From assembly GCA_000503195.1 (NCBI GenBank), contig AYSC01000030.1, positions 1-52,061 of the forward strand: DNA of 52,061 nt. Direction: 5' to 3'. A program made the position numbers and the translations under genes. The notes under the pieces are model-generated. The model saw nothing but the letters and a program-made list of their open reading frames with translations. It was not told the origin of the DNA and did no database searches. Source of the DNA: Blastomonas sp. CACIA14H2 (GTDB lineage Bacteria; Pseudomonadota; Alphaproteobacteria; Sphingomonadales; Sphingomonadaceae). Positions 27,967 through 36,618 of this stretch are shown one piece after another (the first letter of the stretch is position 1; each line of letters begins with the position of its first letter).

Positions 27967-27986
27967 CGGGCCGAAAAACCGGCCCG
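27967..27986. repeat. Stem-loop between flgL and motA
   Basis: CGGGCCG (27967-27973) pairs perfectly with CGGCCCG (27980-27986) around an A-rich loop. It lies downstream of the flgL stop and upstream of motA. On the minus strand no T-run follows, so a rho-independent terminator is doubtful. Confidence 0.4.
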
Positions 27987-28073
27987 TTCAGATCGTAGAA
28001 CGGCTTTTGGCGATCGTGGTTAAGGGCAAAACAGGGTTAACAGCCTGAGCTTTCTCGTTAACCTGGGGCGGCA

Positions 28074-28934
28074 TCAGCGCAGATAGTCGAGCAGCGACTG
28101 CTGCGAAATCTTCGCATAGACCGCTTGGGTCGCCTGAAGATTGGTGAGCAGCGTCTGCAGCCGGGTCAGCGCCTCGGCGACATTGGCATCGACCAGCTCG
28201 GACTTGCGCGAGGCGAGCGACAGCTTGCTCTGTTCAAGCTCCTCGCGCGCGGATTCGATCGATCCCTTGACCACGCCCTGCCGGGTAAGCAGCTGGGTCA
28301 TCCGGTCGATCGCGCCGTCGAGTGCGACCAGCTGCGCCGAACGGCTCGCCTGACCCGCCGGAGACGTGTCGCGGATTGCCGCCGCCGTGTCGCTCATGAT
28401 CTGTCCGAGGCTGCGCGTGGCACCGCCCCCGACATCGATATTGGCCTGGACCTCGTCCAGATTGGGCGCCGCGACGACAAAGCGCGCATCGCCCATCGGT
28501 ACGCGGATGACCGGGCCGGTCCCGAACAGCTGCCCGCCGAAATTGTCGCGCTGACCCAGCGCGTCGTTGAAATCGGAATTGATCCCCTCGACCTCGAGCG
28601 CGAGCACTTCGGGATCGGTCGGGCTGATCGTGCCGGTATTGGCCTGCAGCAGCAGCTCGCGCGTGCGGATCAGGCCGCTGACGATGGTGTTGAGGCTCGC
28701 CTCGGCCTGGTTGGCACGGGTATCGGCGCGGCCCAGATTGTTGACCCAGGCGGTTTCGTCCGACTGGAAGCGCGAGATGTTCGATGCCTCGAGCCAGGCC
28801 TTGGGGTCGTTCGAGGGCTTGGAGATACGGCTTTCCCCGCCCACCAGCGCCTGCTGGTCGGCGATCTGCTGGCTCAGCCGCACCTGCCGGGTGACATCCT
28901 GCGGCGCGCGATAGCGGTTTACGGACTGGACCAT
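28074..28934 (-). CDS. flgL: Hook-filament junction protein FlgL (HAP3)
   Basis: FlgL (286 aa) joins hook and filament outside the cell. It has the flagellin-like N-terminus (residues about 8-60, with KPSNDPKAWLEAS in place of the flagellin RI..A.DD.A..A pattern) and the C-terminal coiled D0 segment (about 200-286: EELEQSKLSLASRKSELVDANVAEALTRL in parts, ending LLDYLR). Slightly shorter than enterobacterial FlgL (about 317). It is the last gene of the flgB-L operon, 19 bases after flgK. Confidence 0.88.
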   Translation of the reverse strand: MVQSVNRYRAPQDVTRQVRLSQQIADQQALVGGESRISKPSNDPKAWLEASNISRFQSDETAWVNNLGRADTRANQAEASLNTIVSGLIRTRELLLQANTGTISPTDPEVLALEVEGINSDFNDALGQRDNFGGQLFGTGPVIRVPMGDARFVVAAPNLDEVQANIDVGGGATRSLGQIMSDTAAAIRDTSPAGQASRSAQLVALDGAIDRMTQLLTRQGVVKGSIESAREELEQSKLSLASRKSELVDANVAEALTRLQTLLTNLQATQAVYAKISQQSLLDYLR

Positions 28935-28953
28935 AACGTCTTGCCTTGTGGTT

Positions 28954-30285
28954 CTAGAACACGTTGAGAATGGTTTGCATGGTGTCGCGCGCGACCTGGA
29001 TCACGCGCGCCGACGCTTCATAGGCCTGTTGCAGCCGGATCAGATCGGCGGCTTCACGGTCGAGATCGACCCCCGACATCGCATCGCGGCGGCGGCGTGC
29101 GCCTTCGTCGAGCGCGGTCGCCGCATCGGATTCGCTGCGCACCGAAGCGAGGCTGGTGGCAAAGCCCGCCATGAAATTGTTCCACTGCGTCTCGACACCG
29201 GCGGTGGTGCGCAGCGCGGGCAGGGTCAGCAGATTGCCGTTGGGGGTGCCATCGGCCCCCGCGATCGCGAGCATGTTGATGTCGCGCGTCGTCACCGCGA
29301 GCGTCGAGACGTCGCCCGGCATGGTCAGCAACGGCGCACCGACCGCGCCGCCGAGCGTGCGGCCCTGGGCCTGCCAGCCATTGATATCGCTGACGAACTG
29401 CTGAGCCAGTGCGGTCAGATCGTTAAGCCGTCCCTGCGCGGTCGCGCCTGCGCGGCTCAGCCCTGCCAGCGACCCTTCGCTGGGGACGGCGACGGCGGTG
29501 CCATCGACCTGCAGCGCCAGGCTGCCATCGGCATTGGTCGATGTGGTGACCGTGGCAGCGAAATTGACGCCCGCAAGCTGCTGCCCGCCATAGCTGATCG
29601 ATGCGGTGCCATTGGGGGCCAGGCTGATCGTCGCGTTGAGCTTTTCGGTGATCGTCGCGAGCATCGCATCGCGTGCATCGAGCAGGCCCGCATGCGCATC
29701 GGTGCCTTCCTTGGTGCGGGTGATGTCGAGATTGATCTTGTTGAGGTTCTCAAGCGCGGCGTTGAGCGTGTTGGCTTCCTGCGTCGCACCCTGGCTGACC
29801 TGCTGCGCGGTCAGCGTCATGTTGCTGCTCGTGCGGCGAAAGGCATCGACCACGGCATCGATCTCGCTGAGCAGCGTCAGCTTGAGCGAGTTGTCGAACG
29901 GCGCGGCCGCGACTTCCTCGGCGCGGCTGAAAAAGGTGTTCAGCCGGGTGCCGACATTCGATCCGGCATTGTCGAGATTGGTCTCGAGCCGCTCCATCCA
30001 GGTGAGCTGGGTTTCGGCGCGGATGCGCGCGGCCCCCGACTGGCGGACCTGCGCCTCGATGAACTCGTCGGACGCGCGCACGGTCTGCGCGATGCGCACC
30101 CCATTGAGGCCGGTCTGCGACAGATAGGCGGGATTGAGCGAGCCCGAGACCGTGGCGTCGCTCATCTGCACGCTGCGGCGGACATAATCGGGATTCTCGG
30201 CATTGGCGATGTTGTGCGACACCGCCTCCATCGAGCGCGAAAACGCCCGCAGGCCCGACCGGCCGATGTTGAGAAGGTTGCTCAC
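28954..30285 (-). CDS. flgK: Hook-filament junction protein FlgK (HAP1)
   Basis: FlgK (443 aa) is the first hook-associated protein. The N-terminal rod/hook motif is RAFSRSMEAVSHNIANAENPDYVRR (about 13-37, cited as SHNIANAENPDYVRR), and the C-terminal D0 helix reads ADLIRLQQAYEASARVIQVA. The central variable region is about 100 residues shorter than in enterobacteria. The GTG start at 30285 overlaps the flgJ stop (GTGA). Confidence 0.9.
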   Translation of the reverse strand: MSNLLNIGRSGLRAFSRSMEAVSHNIANAENPDYVRRSVQMSDATVSGSLNPAYLSQTGLNGVRIAQTVRASDEFIEAQVRQSGAARIRAETQLTWMERLETNLDNAGSNVGTRLNTFFSRAEEVAAAPFDNSLKLTLLSEIDAVVDAFRRTSSNMTLTAQQVSQGATQEANTLNAALENLNKINLDITRTKEGTDAHAGLLDARDAMLATITEKLNATISLAPNGTASISYGGQQLAGVNFAATVTTSTNADGSLALQVDGTAVAVPSEGSLAGLSRAGATAQGRLNDLTALAQQFVSDINGWQAQGRTLGGAVGAPLLTMPGDVSTLAVTTRDINMLAIAGADGTPNGNLLTLPALRTTAGVETQWNNFMAGFATSLASVRSESDAATALDEGARRRRDAMSGVDLDREAADLIRLQQAYEASARVIQVARDTMQTILNVF

Positions 30286-30644
30286 GGCTTATCGATCCCG
30301 AACTGCTTGAGCACCATGTCGGCGATGCCGAAGCTCTGCTTGCCGGCCATGTCCTCGGCGACGCGTGCGTCCATCAGGTCGCGAAACTGGTCGGTGGCGG
30401 TCGATCCGAGCAGCGTGTCGCCATCGGTGGCGCTGCGCATCGCGCCGATCATCTGGCGCAGGAAGATCGCCTCGAACGACTGCGCCGCCTTGCGCAGCTC
30501 GGCGGTCTCGGCATCGCTCTTGCCGGGCGCGGCACCTTGCGAGCCGCCGGCGGCGGAAGCAGCGGCCCGGGCCTGCCGGTCGAGCGGCAGCGCGGTGCCG
30601 GCACGCGCGAGCGGAAACGCCATCGAGGCGGGCATGACCGTCAC
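30282..30644 (-). CDS. flgJ: Single-domain FlgJ-type rod-binding protein
   Basis: A 120-residue protein matching only the N-terminal rod-binding domain of FlgJ: ELRKAAQSFEAIFLRQMIGAMR and later QFRDLMDARVAEDMAG. The peptidoglycan-hydrolase half of enterobacterial FlgJ is absent; a separate lytic transglycosylase at 39.7 kb probably supplies it. The start is a GTG at 30644 overlapping the flgI TGA; an ATG at 30635 is the alternative. Confidence 0.85.
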   Translation of the reverse strand: MTVMPASMAFPLARAGTALPLDRQARAAASAAGGSQGAAPGKSDAETAELRKAAQSFEAIFLRQMIGAMRSATDGDTLLGSTATDQFRDLMDARVAEDMAGKQSFGIADMVLKQFGIDKP

Positions 30645-31753
30645 AGGATCACCAGCTCCGCCTTGAGCGAGCCGGACTGCTTCAAGGCTTCCAGGATTGC
30701 GGCGAGATCGCTCGGCGAGGCTCCAATGGCATTGATGGTTTCGACAATCTCGGACAAGTTGGCACCTCGCTTGATCTCGAATGCAGGGTTGGCCTCTTCT
30801 TCGATCGCCACCTGGCTGCGCTGTTCGACCGCGGTCTGGCCCTGGCTGAACGGCGCGGGCTGGACGACGGTGGGCGCTTCCTGGACCTTCACGGTCAGCT
30901 TGCCATGGCTCACTGCCGCGGGCCCGATACGCACCGCGCCATTGATAACGACCGTACCCGTGCGCGCGTTAACAATTACTTTCGCTGGGGCCTCGGCAGG
31001 GGTGACCGAGATATTCTCGATCCGGGACATCATCTGCACCCGCTCCTGCGCAGTGACGGGCGCGGCGATCCGCACCGAGACCGCGTCATTGGCGACGGCG
31101 AGCGCATAGCCGAACTGGCTGTTGATCGCATCGGCCACGCGCATCGCGGTGGTGAGGTCGGCATCGGCGAGGTTGAACATGAGGTAAGGGCTCTGGTCGA
31201 ACCCGGTATCGACCGCGCGCTCGACCGTCGCGCCGCCCGCAATCCGGCCCACCGAGGGAATGTTGACGACGGTGCTCGATCCGTCGGCGCCGCTGACGCC
31301 CAGACCGCCCACGGCCAGGTTGCCCTGCGCCATCGCATAGATCTGCCCATCGGCGCCGAGCAGCGGCATCATGATCAGCGTGCCGCCGCGCAGCGACTTG
31401 GCGCGGCCGAGCGCGGAGACGGTGACGTCGAGCCGCTGGCCAGGCTTGGCCATGGCGGGAAGTTCGGCCGTGACCAGCACTGCAGCGGCGTTCTTGGTGG
31501 CGGGGTTGATGCCCGGCGGCAGCGTCAGGCCGAACCGGTTGGTCACCCCGCGCATGCCGACGGTCGCATATTCGAGCGCGTCGTCGCCGGTGCCGGCAAG
31601 GCCCACAACGATGCCATAGCCGGTCAACTGGTTGGCACGCAGACCCTGGAAGCCGCCCAGATCCTTGATCCGTTCGGCATGCGCCGGCTGCATCGCAGCG
31701 AGCAGCGCGAGCATCAGCGCGGCGACCAGGCGAAGGGTTGAGGAAAGGGTCAT
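30641..31753 (-). CDS. flgI: Flagellar P-ring protein FlgI
   Basis: FlgI (370 aa) forms the periplasmic P-ring bushing around the rod. A signal peptide (about 1-27, AHA-E) precedes the highly conserved start RIKDLGGFQGLRANQLTGYG. Further family motifs are VGLAGTGDDALEYA and the C-terminal NAIGASPSDLAAILEALKQS. The ATG at 31753 gives the exact family N-terminus; longer in-frame extensions upstream are not coding. It lies 11 bases after flgH. FlgA, its chaperone, is encoded at 37.9 kb. Confidence 0.94.
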   Translation of the reverse strand: MTLSSTLRLVAALMLALLAAMQPAHAERIKDLGGFQGLRANQLTGYGIVVGLAGTGDDALEYATVGMRGVTNRFGLTLPPGINPATKNAAAVLVTAELPAMAKPGQRLDVTVSALGRAKSLRGGTLIMMPLLGADGQIYAMAQGNLAVGGLGVSGADGSSTVVNIPSVGRIAGGATVERAVDTGFDQSPYLMFNLADADLTTAMRVADAINSQFGYALAVANDAVSVRIAAPVTAQERVQMMSRIENISVTPAEAPAKVIVNARTGTVVINGAVRIGPAAVSHGKLTVKVQEAPTVVQPAPFSQGQTAVEQRSQVAIEEEANPAFEIKRGANLSEIVETINAIGASPSDLAAILEALKQSGSLKAELVIL

Positions 31754-31764
31754 GTCAAAGGCCT

Positions 31765-32532
31765 TCAGAACGGACTGATGATTTCGAAGAAGCGCTGCAA
31801 CCAGCCCTTCTGGCTGGCGCGCGCGATCTCCCCGGTGCCGCCATAGACGATCTGCGCATTGGCGACGCGCGAGGAGGGAATGACATTGTCCGCGCCGATG
31901 TCGATCTGGCGCACGATGCCGCTGAAGCGGATATGCTCGGCGCCGCGGTTGAGGCTCATCAGCTTCTCGCCGCGCACCAGCATGGTGCCGTTGGGATAGA
32001 CCTCGGCAATGGTCACCGTGATCTGGCCCTGCAGCGAGTTGGACTGCTGCGCGGTGCCCTGGCCCTGGAAGCTGGTATTGCCGCCCGCCGAAACATCGGA
32101 CGGGTTGAAGAAGCTCAGCGGGCCGGTGGTCGGCGGGGTCAGGCCGATGCTGCCGGTGCGATCGGTATTCGCGCCGTTCGACTTGACCGCCTGGGTGCGC
32201 TCGACGAGCGCGATGGTCAGCACATCGCCGACCATCGCGGCGCGCGCGCCGTTGGTCAGCGCCGAATAGCCGTTGCTCGCCTGGAAGATCGCGCCATTGG
32301 GAACGGCCGGCGCCGGGCGCGGCATCGACAGCGTCGGCGCATAATCCGGATCGGGCTGGATCGGCTGCTTCTTCTTCTTCGCATCGGCGGGGGTAGAGGC
32401 GCACAGGGCCACCGTGATCGCGACCGCTATCCAGGCCCGTTTGTCCCGAGCGAAGTCGAGGGACGTCGCACCACCGTTATCCAAGGTCCCTCGACGGCGC
32501 TCGGGACAAAAGGATGTGGAGTCAATTATCAT
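31765..32532 (-). CDS. flgH: Flagellar L-ring lipoprotein FlgH, 5' end formed by a repeat element
   Basis: FlgH forms the outer-membrane L-ring. The mature part is clear (NGYSALTNGARAAMVGDVLT, SNSLQGQITVTIAEVYPNG, GIVRQIDIG). A lipobox-like VALC places the acylated cysteine at residue 44 from the ATG at 32532. The unusual point is the N-terminus: residues about 8-32 are encoded by a dispersed palindromic repeat (32438-32510), so the native start has probably been displaced. No ATG lies between the repeat and the hydrophobic signal segment (WIAVAITVALC); the ATG at 32532 or a TTG at 32484 must be used. Whether the long polar N-terminus still allows export is unknown. Confidence 0.85.
   Translation of the reverse strand: MIIDSTSFCPERRRGTLDNGGATSLDFARDKRAWIAVAITVALCASTPADAKKKKQPIQPDPDYAPTLSMPRPAPAVPNGAIFQASNGYSALTNGARAAMVGDVLTIALVERTQAVKSNGANTDRTGSIGLTPPTTGPLSFFNPSDVSAGGNTSFQGQGTAQQSNSLQGQITVTIAEVYPNGTMLVRGEKLMSLNRGAEHIRFSGIVRQIDIGADNVIPSSRVANAQIVYGGTGEIARASQKGWLQRFFEIISPF
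32438..32510. repeat. Palindromic repeat in the 5' end of flgH
   Basis: The arms TTGTCCCGAGCGAAGTCGAG(GGAC) at 32441-32464 and GGTCCCTCGACGGCGCTCGG(GACAA) at 32485-32509 are near-perfect inverted copies. A relative with the same arms, and a loop that matches when reverse-complemented (GCACCACCG), lies inside bchD at 45096-45174. This is the REP-like GTCCCGAGC...GTCGAGGGAC type common in sphingomonad genomes. Confidence 0.8.
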
Positions 32533-32544
32533 GACCTAGACCCC

Positions 32545-33336
32545 TCAACCCATCTGCTGGTTGGCGAACTGGAGCATCTCGTCGGTCGCCTTGATCATCT
32601 TGGAATTCACCTCATAGGCGCGCTGGGTCTCGATCATGTCGACCAGTTCCTCGACGATGTTGACGTTCGAACCTTCGAGCGCGCCCTGGCGCAGCGTGCC
32701 GCGGCCTTCGAGGCCGGCCTGGCCGACGATTGGCGCGCCGCTGGCGGCGGTCTCGCCGAGCAGGTTGGCGCCCAGCGACTTGAGGCCTGCGGGATTGACG
32801 AAGCTGGCGAGTTCGATCTGACCCAGCTCGTTGGCTTCGGCCTGGCCGTCGATCGTCGCCGAGACGGTGCCGTCCTTGCCGATGGTGATGCTGGTCACGC
32901 CCTGGGGCACCTGGATATTCGGCACCAGCGGCAGGCCTTCGGGCGTCACCACCTGGCCTTCGGCGGTCAGGTTGAAATTGCCTGCGCGGGTATAGGCGTT
33001 GGTGCCATCGGGCATCTGCACCTGGAAATAGCCCGCGCCCTCGATCATCAGGTCGAGCGAATTCTCGGTGATCTGCGCGCTACCCTGCGTATCGATTCGG
33101 CTGGTGCTGGTCAGCTTGACCCCGGTGCCGACCGAAAGTCCGGTGGCGAACTGGTTCTGCGCATCGGCGCGCGCGCCCGCGGCGATCTGCTGCTGATAGG
33201 CAAGCGTCTCGAAATTCGCGCGGTCGCGCTTGAAACCGGTGGTGTTCACGTTCGCCAGGTTGTTGGCGATGACGCGCATCTTGGTGTTCTGCGCGTCCAG
33301 CCCGGTGCGGGCGACCTGAAGGGCTCCGTTGCTCAT
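32545..33336 (-). CDS. flgG: Flagellar distal rod protein FlgG
   Basis: FlgG (263 aa) builds the distal rod. The N-terminal rod motif NLANVNTTGFKRDRANFE (about 27-44) and the FlgG-specific insert YQQQIAAGA (about 48-56) are present, followed by GTGVKLTST, AGYFQVQMPDGTNAYTRAGNF and the C-terminal MIETQRAYEVNSKMIKATDEM. Length matches the family (260). It lies 24 bases after flgF and 12 before flgH. Confidence 0.95.
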   Translation of the reverse strand: MSNGALQVARTGLDAQNTKMRVIANNLANVNTTGFKRDRANFETLAYQQQIAAGARADAQNQFATGLSVGTGVKLTSTSRIDTQGSAQITENSLDLMIEGAGYFQVQMPDGTNAYTRAGNFNLTAEGQVVTPEGLPLVPNIQVPQGVTSITIGKDGTVSATIDGQAEANELGQIELASFVNPAGLKSLGANLLGETAASGAPIVGQAGLEGRGTLRQGALEGSNVNIVEELVDMIETQRAYEVNSKMIKATDEMLQFANQQMG

Positions 33337-33360
33337 TGCATTCTACTCCGTTTCGCGCGC

Positions 33361-34107
33361 TCAGCCGGGCATCCGCATGATGGATGCGCCGCCATCGTCC
33401 ATTTCCTGCGCCGTGGTCAGCATCTTGACCTGGGTTTCCCAAGCGCGGCTGGCTTCGATCATGTCGACCAGCGCCTGGGTCATGTTCACGTTCGATCCCT
33501 CGAGCGCGCCGGTGGTCACCGTCGCGTCGGGATCCTCGGGCAGCGCACCGTCCCCGGGCACGCGGAACAGGCCGTCGAGGCCCTTCTTGATCTCGCTGCC
33601 CTGCGGGCTGACCAGCTTGAGCTTGCCGACTTCCACCGGCGGCTGGTTGGCATCGCCGCCTCTCGGCACGATCGAGATGGTGCCATTGCCGGAAATGCTG
33701 ATCTTGTCGGCCGGCGGTAGCGTGATCGGACCGCCCTGGCCGAGCACCGGAAAGCCGTCGCCGGTGGTCAGCAGCCCGCTTTCATTGACCATCAGGTCAC
33801 CGCGCCGCGTATAGGCCTCGGCGCCGTCCATCGCCTGCACGCCGAGCAGCGCATCGCCGTTGAGCGCGATGTCGAGCTCTCCGCCGGTGGTCTCCACCGT
33901 GCCGCCATGCATGTCCGCGCCCACCACCGCCTCGCTGGTCGAGGCGCGGCTGGCGAGGCCATTGCCCTGCACATAAAGCGCGCGGGCGTTGACGATCTCG
34001 GCCCGAAAGCCGGTCGTGTCGGCATTCGCCATGTTGTTGGCGATCGCCGTCTGGCGATTCATGATGCCCTGCATGGCCTTCAGGTTGATGTGGATCATCT
34101 TGTCCAT
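33361..34107 (-). CDS. flgF: Flagellar proximal rod protein FlgF
   Basis: FlgF (248 aa) is a proximal-rod subunit. It has the N-terminal motif AIANNMANADTTGFRAEI, the central GDALLGVQAMDGAEAYTRRGD segment (in parts), and the C-terminal LVDMIEASRAWETQVKML. It lacks the FlgG-specific YQQ insert, which decides between FlgF and FlgG. Length is as expected. Confidence 0.92.
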   Translation of the reverse strand: MDKMIHINLKAMQGIMNRQTAIANNMANADTTGFRAEIVNARALYVQGNGLASRASTSEAVVGADMHGGTVETTGGELDIALNGDALLGVQAMDGAEAYTRRGDLMVNESGLLTTGDGFPVLGQGGPITLPPADKISISGNGTISIVPRGGDANQPPVEVGKLKLVSPQGSEIKKGLDGLFRVPGDGALPEDPDATVTTGALEGSNVNMTQALVDMIEASRAWETQVKMLTTAQEMDDGGASIMRMPG

Positions 34108-34155
34108 GTCAGGGCACCATTATCCTTGCGTCATTATCCGTCGGTCAGGCCGTCA

Positions 34156-34986
34156 TCAGACCTGCAGGTTGACGATGGTCTGGGTCAGCGTGTTCGCGGT
34201 TTCGAGCGCCTGGGCGTTCGCCTGGAAGTTGCGCTGTGCCGCGATCAGCGACACCAGCTCCTCGGTCAGGTCGATATTCGCCGCTTCGAGCGTTCCCGAA
34301 CGGACGGTGCCGAGCGGGCCGTTGCCCGCCTGGTTGATCAGCGGGGTGCCCGACACGCCGGTCGACTGCCAGTGCGCATCGCCGATCGGGCGAAGCCCCT
34401 CGGCGGCGGCGAAGCTCGCCATCGCGACCGCGCCGATCCGGGTCTGGGTGCCGTTGGAGAAGGTGGCGCTGACCACGCCCTCGTCGCTGATCGTGATGTT
34501 CGAAAGCACCGCATTGGGATCGGCCGGGTCGTTCTGCGGCAGCACGAAGTCGAACAGGTCGGCCTGGTTGGTCGAGGTCACGCGGCCATTGGCATCGACC
34601 GGCAGCATCTGCACGCGGTTGCCGATATTGTCGACGACCTCGCGGTTGACGTTGACGAAGAAATTGCCGTTGCGGGTGAAGCTCTGCGCCTGGCGGGGCG
34701 AGGAGCCCTCGACGATGAAGAAGCCGTCGCCCGCGATCGCGAGGTCGAGCGTGCGGTCGGTCGAGTTGAGCGAGCCTTGCGTGAACTGCTGGACGATGCC
34801 GGTCAGGCGGACGCCCTGACCTGCCACCGACTTGGTGCTCTGCGTCGGGGCCGAGGCGAACAGGTCACCGAAGGTGGCCTTGCTCTTCTTGAAGCCGGTC
34901 GAGCTCGAGTTGGCGATGTTGTTCGAGACGGTCGCAAGATCGGTCTGCGCTGCCTTGAGGCCGCTGAGTGAGGTGATGAAGGACAT
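34156..34986 (-). CDS. flgE: Flagellar hook protein FlgE, unusually short
   Basis: The hook subunit: N-terminal SLSGLKAAQTDLATVSNNIA then SSSTGFKKSKATFGDLFA, which is the FlgE rather than FlgG pattern, and C-terminal LVSLIAAQRNFQANAQALET. At 276 residues it is much shorter than E. coli FlgE (about 400) or Caulobacter FlgE (about 590), so most of the outer hook domains are missing. The position directly after flgD supports the assignment. A rod-like protein miscalled as hook is the alternative, but then no hook gene would be present in this operon. Confidence 0.87.
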   Translation of the reverse strand: MSFITSLSGLKAAQTDLATVSNNIANSSSTGFKKSKATFGDLFASAPTQSTKSVAGQGVRLTGIVQQFTQGSLNSTDRTLDLAIAGDGFFIVEGSSPRQAQSFTRNGNFFVNVNREVVDNIGNRVQMLPVDANGRVTSTNQADLFDFVLPQNDPADPNAVLSNITISDEGVVSATFSNGTQTRIGAVAMASFAAAEGLRPIGDAHWQSTGVSGTPLINQAGNGPLGTVRSGTLEAANIDLTEELVSLIAAQRNFQANAQALETANTLTQTIVNLQV

Positions 34987-35040
34987 TTGGGCTTACTCCT
35001 CGGTGAAACTTGATCGATACGGGTTGGTGGGTCGGGCAGC

Positions 35041-35697
35041 TCAGGAGATGCGTCTGGCGCTGCTGGCGGAAAACGAACCGGCGGGGGTCACCAGCAGGGC
35101 ATCGGCGCCCGTGCTGCTGGATTCGACCGCCGTCACCGGCAGCCAGGTCGAAACGGTGGAGGCGGAGGCACCCTTGAGGCGCACCTTGAGCGGGCCGATA
35201 TCGGCCGGGTTGCCATTGTCGTCCTCGCTCACGAGCTGGAACGGGACGCGGCCCGCCTGCAGATTGCCCATCTCCTGGGTGTGCACGACATTGCCCGCGC
35301 CATCGAGCCATTCGAGCGAGACGTTGCTCGCCGGATTGGCGAGGTTGAACTCGCCGGCATAGCGTCCCTGCGCATCGGCATAGGCGGTATCGCCATCCTG
35401 CAGCACCGAGCGGCCGATGAAATTGGCGGCCTCGGCGAGGCGCGAGGTGCCGAACGACCCGGCAATGGCCTTCAGCGACGCGTTCATTTCGGAAATGCCC
35501 GCGACCTGGCTGAACTGCGCCATCTGCGCGACCATGTCCTTGTTCTCGACCGGCTTGAACGGGTCCTGGAACTTGAGCTGCGCGGTCATCAGCTTGAGGA
35601 ACGAGGCCTGGCCCAGCGATTCCTTGCTGTTCGCGCTGGGGACGCTCTCGGTCTTCTTCTGGTATTGCGATACGAAATCATTGGTGACGGTCGTCAT
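35041..35697 (-). CDS. flgD: Hook-cap protein FlgD
   Basis: FlgD (218 aa) is the scaffold that caps the growing hook. The N-terminal export and cap region has LGQASFLKLMTAQLKFQDP (about 27-45) with the FLKLM..QL..QDP signature, then NKDMVAQMAQFSQVAGI. The C-terminal part is an Ig-like/FlgD_ig domain (about 90-210). The ATG at 35697 overlaps the flgC stop (ATGA). Confidence 0.93.
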   Translation of the reverse strand: MTTVTNDFVSQYQKKTESVPSANSKESLGQASFLKLMTAQLKFQDPFKPVENKDMVAQMAQFSQVAGISEMNASLKAIAGSFGTSRLAEAANFIGRSVLQDGDTAYADAQGRYAGEFNLANPASNVSLEWLDGAGNVVHTQEMGNLQAGRVPFQLVSEDDNGNPADIGPLKVRLKGASASTVSTWLPVTAVESSSTGADALLVTPAGSFSASSARRIS

Positions 35698-36098
35698 TTG
35701 CCCATCCTCACGGTATCGAGGATCAGCGACTTGGCGGTCTGCATCACCTGCACGTTGTTCTGATACTGCCGGGCGGTCTCGAGCATATCGATCAGCTCGG
35801 CGGTTTCATCGACGCCCGCGTCCCAGACATAGCCCTCGTCATCGGCCAGCGGGTTGGTGGGGTCGTGCCGCTTGACCGGCTTGATGTCCGACTGGATGAC
35901 TTTTTCCACCTGCACGGTGGCGACGCCGGGGCGTTCCTCGATGGTCTTGAACACCGGCTTGATCGCGCGATAGGCCTCTTTCTCGCTCGCATAGGTGGTG
36001 CGGGCATTGGCGAGGTTCGATGCGGTGGTGTTCAGCCGCGACAGCTGGGCCGACATGGCGCGGCCCGAAATGTCGAAGACGCTCATGGGACCGGGCAT
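35694..36098 (-). CDS. flgC: Flagellar proximal rod protein FlgC
   Basis: FlgC (134 aa) has the rod motif QLSRLNTTASNLANARTTYA and the C-terminal ELIDMLETARQYQNNVQVMQ, plus the conserved NPLADDEGYVW. AAGGGAG is eight bases ahead of the ATG at 36098; a second ATG at 36086 also gives the common MSVFDIS N-terminus. Three bases follow the flgB stop. Confidence 0.94.
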   Translation of the reverse strand: MPGPMSVFDISGRAMSAQLSRLNTTASNLANARTTYASEKEAYRAIKPVFKTIEERPGVATVQVEKVIQSDIKPVKRHDPTNPLADDEGYVWDAGVDETAELIDMLETARQYQNNVQVMQTAKSLILDTVRMGK

Positions 36099-36101
36099 GG
36101 C

Positions 36102-36452
36102 TTATTCTCCCTTGATCGCGCGGGTCAGCGTCGCGACGCGGCCCTCGAGAAAGGAAAGCGTGGTCGAATAGCCGATGGCATTTTCGGCAAACAGCGTCTG
36201 CTCGGTCGACAGCTCGACCGTGTTGCCGTCCATCGAGGGCTGCAGCGGAATGCGATAGCCGGCATTCTCGCCCAGCGCCGCGTCGAGCGTGTCGCCGCTC
36301 TGCACGCGCTGCATGGCCTTGTCGAAATCCAGGTCGCGCGCCTTGTATCCGGGTGTGCCGGCATTGGCGATGTTCGATGCCAGCATCGACAGCCGCTGCG
36401 ATCGCAGCTGCAGCGCCGTGCCGTGCATTCCGAAAAGCCTGTCTGCCCCCAT
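36102..36452 (-). CDS. flgB: Flagellar proximal rod protein FlgB
   Basis: FlgB (116 aa) is the first gene of the basal-body operon. It shows LRSQRLSMLASNIANAGTPG and YKARDLDFDKAM. The open frame continues far upstream, but AGAGGAA sits correctly ahead of the ATG at 36452 and the sigma54 promoter at 36526-36543 fixes the transcript start near 36515, so the longer form is excluded. It is somewhat shorter than E. coli FlgB (138). Confidence 0.93.
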   Translation of the reverse strand: MGADRLFGMHGTALQLRSQRLSMLASNIANAGTPGYKARDLDFDKAMQRVQSGDTLDAALGENAGYRIPLQPSMDGNTVELSTEQTLFAENAIGYSTTLSFLEGRVATLTRAIKGE

Positions 36453-36525
36453 GGGACCGTTCCTCTTAACCTGTGGCTGCATCTGCCGTCCTAAGCGATG
36501 GACAGAATGCGTCGCCCAAGGGAGA

Positions 36526-36543
36526 AGCAAAGCCTGTGCCAAA
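36526..36543 (-). promoter_or_regulatory. Sigma54 (RpoN) promoter of the flgB operon
   Basis: The minus strand reads TTTGGCACAGGCTTTGCT: TGGCAC (-24) and TTGCT (-12), with the invariant GG and GC ten bases apart. Transcription should begin near 36515, about 60 bases before the flgB ATG. The same motif occurs upstream of flgA and of the transglycosylase gene. Confidence 0.85.
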
Positions 36544-36618
36544 TGATGGAAGTGCCGCAATTCCGTGGGTTGTGACGCGAAGCCAAGGGGCTGTGCGTCA
36601 ACGATCCGTGGAGCAGGT

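Noticed and set aside
27967-27986. Terminator after flgL
   Set aside because: Good stem but no T-run on the minus strand.
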